A stretch of 64,000 nt of DNA, taken from positions 3,926,501 through 3,990,500 of the forward strand of contig NZ_CP060488.1 in NCBI RefSeq assembly GCF_014334015.1, read 5' to 3'. Of this stretch, positions 63,549-64,000 are shown in pieces. The notes under the pieces were generated by a model, which saw only the letters and a list, made by a program, of their open reading frames with translations, did no database searches and was not told where the DNA came from. The DNA comes from Bacteroides sp. M10. GTDB lineage: Bacteria; Bacteroidota; Bacteroidia; Bacteroidales; Bacteroidaceae. The position numbers were made by a program, and so were the translations under genes. Numbering within the stretch: position 1 is the stretch's first letter; each line of letters starts with the position of its first letter.

Positions 63549-64000
63549 ATGGAAGAGAAAGAATTGTGGATGAATAAGTTGAAGGAGAAGCTTGCGGATT
63601 ATTCCGAACCGGCGCCTGCTTCCGGTTGGGAACAACTGGAGAAAGAACTTATGCCTCCTGTGGAGAAGAAAATATATCCTTATCGAAAATGGATGATGGC
63701 TGCTGCAGCTGTTATAATATTAGCTGTCGTTTCGTCAGTAAGTCTGTATTTTCTAGGGACACCCGCTGCGGATGAAATACGTCATATACAAACTCCGGCA
63801 TTGGCTTCTATGCCCGATGCATTGCCGGGTGTGCAACAACCGGATATGCAGGGAACTGCTGTGGAACCTGTCTTACGACCGGTAACTCGCGAAGATCGTT
63901 TGGCGAAAGTCGACAGGAATCATACGGAGCAGAAAACAGGTGTAGATCCATTAGGGATCGGTAATGAAAATAAACCTTCAACAGGAAATGGAGAGGACTC
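63549..64000 (+). CDS. Membrane protein, probable anti-sigma partner (cut by window edge)
   Basis: Open from ATG 63549 to the edge (150 codons). MEEKELWMNKLKEKLADYSE, a short cytosolic segment with WEQLEKEL, one transmembrane helix (KWMMAAAAVIILAVVSSVSL) and a Pro-rich, charged periplasmic linker. Starts 6 bp after the sigma stop. In Bacteroides such genes often encode an anti-sigma segment followed by a periplasmic or beta-barrel domain; that part lies beyond the window. Confidence 0.65.
   Translation, partial: MEEKELWMNKLKEKLADYSEPAPASGWEQLEKELMPPVEKKIYPYRKWMMAAAAVIILAVVSSVSLYFLGTPAADEIRHIQTPALASMPDALPGVQQPDMQGTAVEPVLRPVTREDRLAKVDRNHTEQKTGVDPLGIGNENKPSTGNGED

Noticed and set aside
1..64000. 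CRISPR arrays, rRNA operon, complete tRNA genes
   Set aside because: No regularly spaced direct repeats with unique spacers, no rRNA-like sequence and no full cloverleaf were found; only the tRNA-Ser-like fragment near 8910.

Overview
The window is a Bacteroides-type genome segment. This is supported by SusC/SusD pairs, surface lipoproteins with acidic residues after the lipid-anchored Cys, ECF sigma/FecR pairs, the TAnnTTTG -7 promoter box upstream of many genes, and IS66 insertion sequences. The species cannot be fixed from the sequence alone.

Layout. (1) 1-8.93 kb: the right-hand part of an integrated mobilizable element of the NBU/plasmid-like kind, read on the minus strand. It holds a tyrosine integrase (7456-8748), an unknown coiled-coil protein, a DUF3853 helix-turn-helix protein, a RepA-like ATPase, a Toprim primase and the N-terminus of a MobV relaxase (cut by the window edge). 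A probable att site resembling a tRNA-Ser 3' end lies at about 8908-8925. An IS66 element (1504-4442, 8-bp target duplication TTCGCTTC) has inserted into codons 6-8 of the primase gene and now supplies its start codon and first 21 residues. (2) 9.2-16 kb: a PLP-dependent sulfur amino-acid enzyme, a SusC/SusD pair without an STN domain or glycosidases, and a NarL-type response regulator. (3) 16-20.1 kb: housekeeping and regulatory genes (rlmF, a GNAT-YoaP protein, a TPR/AraC membrane regulator, a DUF488 protein). (4) 20.2-27.3 kb: a menaquinone operon made of a HAD-hotdog thioesterase fusion followed by menF, menD, menB, menC and menE. Repeat hairpins follow menE and reach into its last codons. 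(5) 27484-29853: a second, compact IS66 element (target duplication TTAAGCTC). (6) 30-59.4 kb: two neighbouring polysaccharide utilisation loci (PULs) of related design. PUL A has a divergent ECF sigma, an FGE-like/sialidase fusion, FecR, SusC with STN, SusD, a GH18 with an intact DxxDxDxE motif, two DUF1735-LamG lipoproteins, a DUF1573 protein and a GH3. PUL B has sigma, FecR, SusC with STN, SusD, a catalytically dead GH18-like lipoprotein, a DUF1735-LamG lipoprotein, an EndoH-like GH18 and a second GH3. The two GH3 genes share about 2.06 kb of near-identical DNA with sharply diverged ends. (7) 59.5-64 kb: dps and oxyR (divergent), an aquaporin, a NigD-like lipoprotein, and an ECF sigma followed by a truncated membrane protein.

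How the genes work together. The GH18/SusCD/DUF1735 sets resemble loci known to release and import N-linked glycans. I infer that the surface endo-glycosidases cut glycan from protein, the binding lipoproteins and SusCD import it, and the STN-FecR-sigma relay senses the substrate. No mannosidases or other trimming enzymes are in the window, so the exact substrate is not established. The most unusual observations are the IS66-donated N-terminus of the primase, the 189-bp tandem hairpin modules between the ATPase and primase genes, the GH3 gene-conversion tract, the leader ORF with overlapping hairpins in front of the PUL B susC, the FGE-like/sialidase fusion and the HAD-hotdog fusion.
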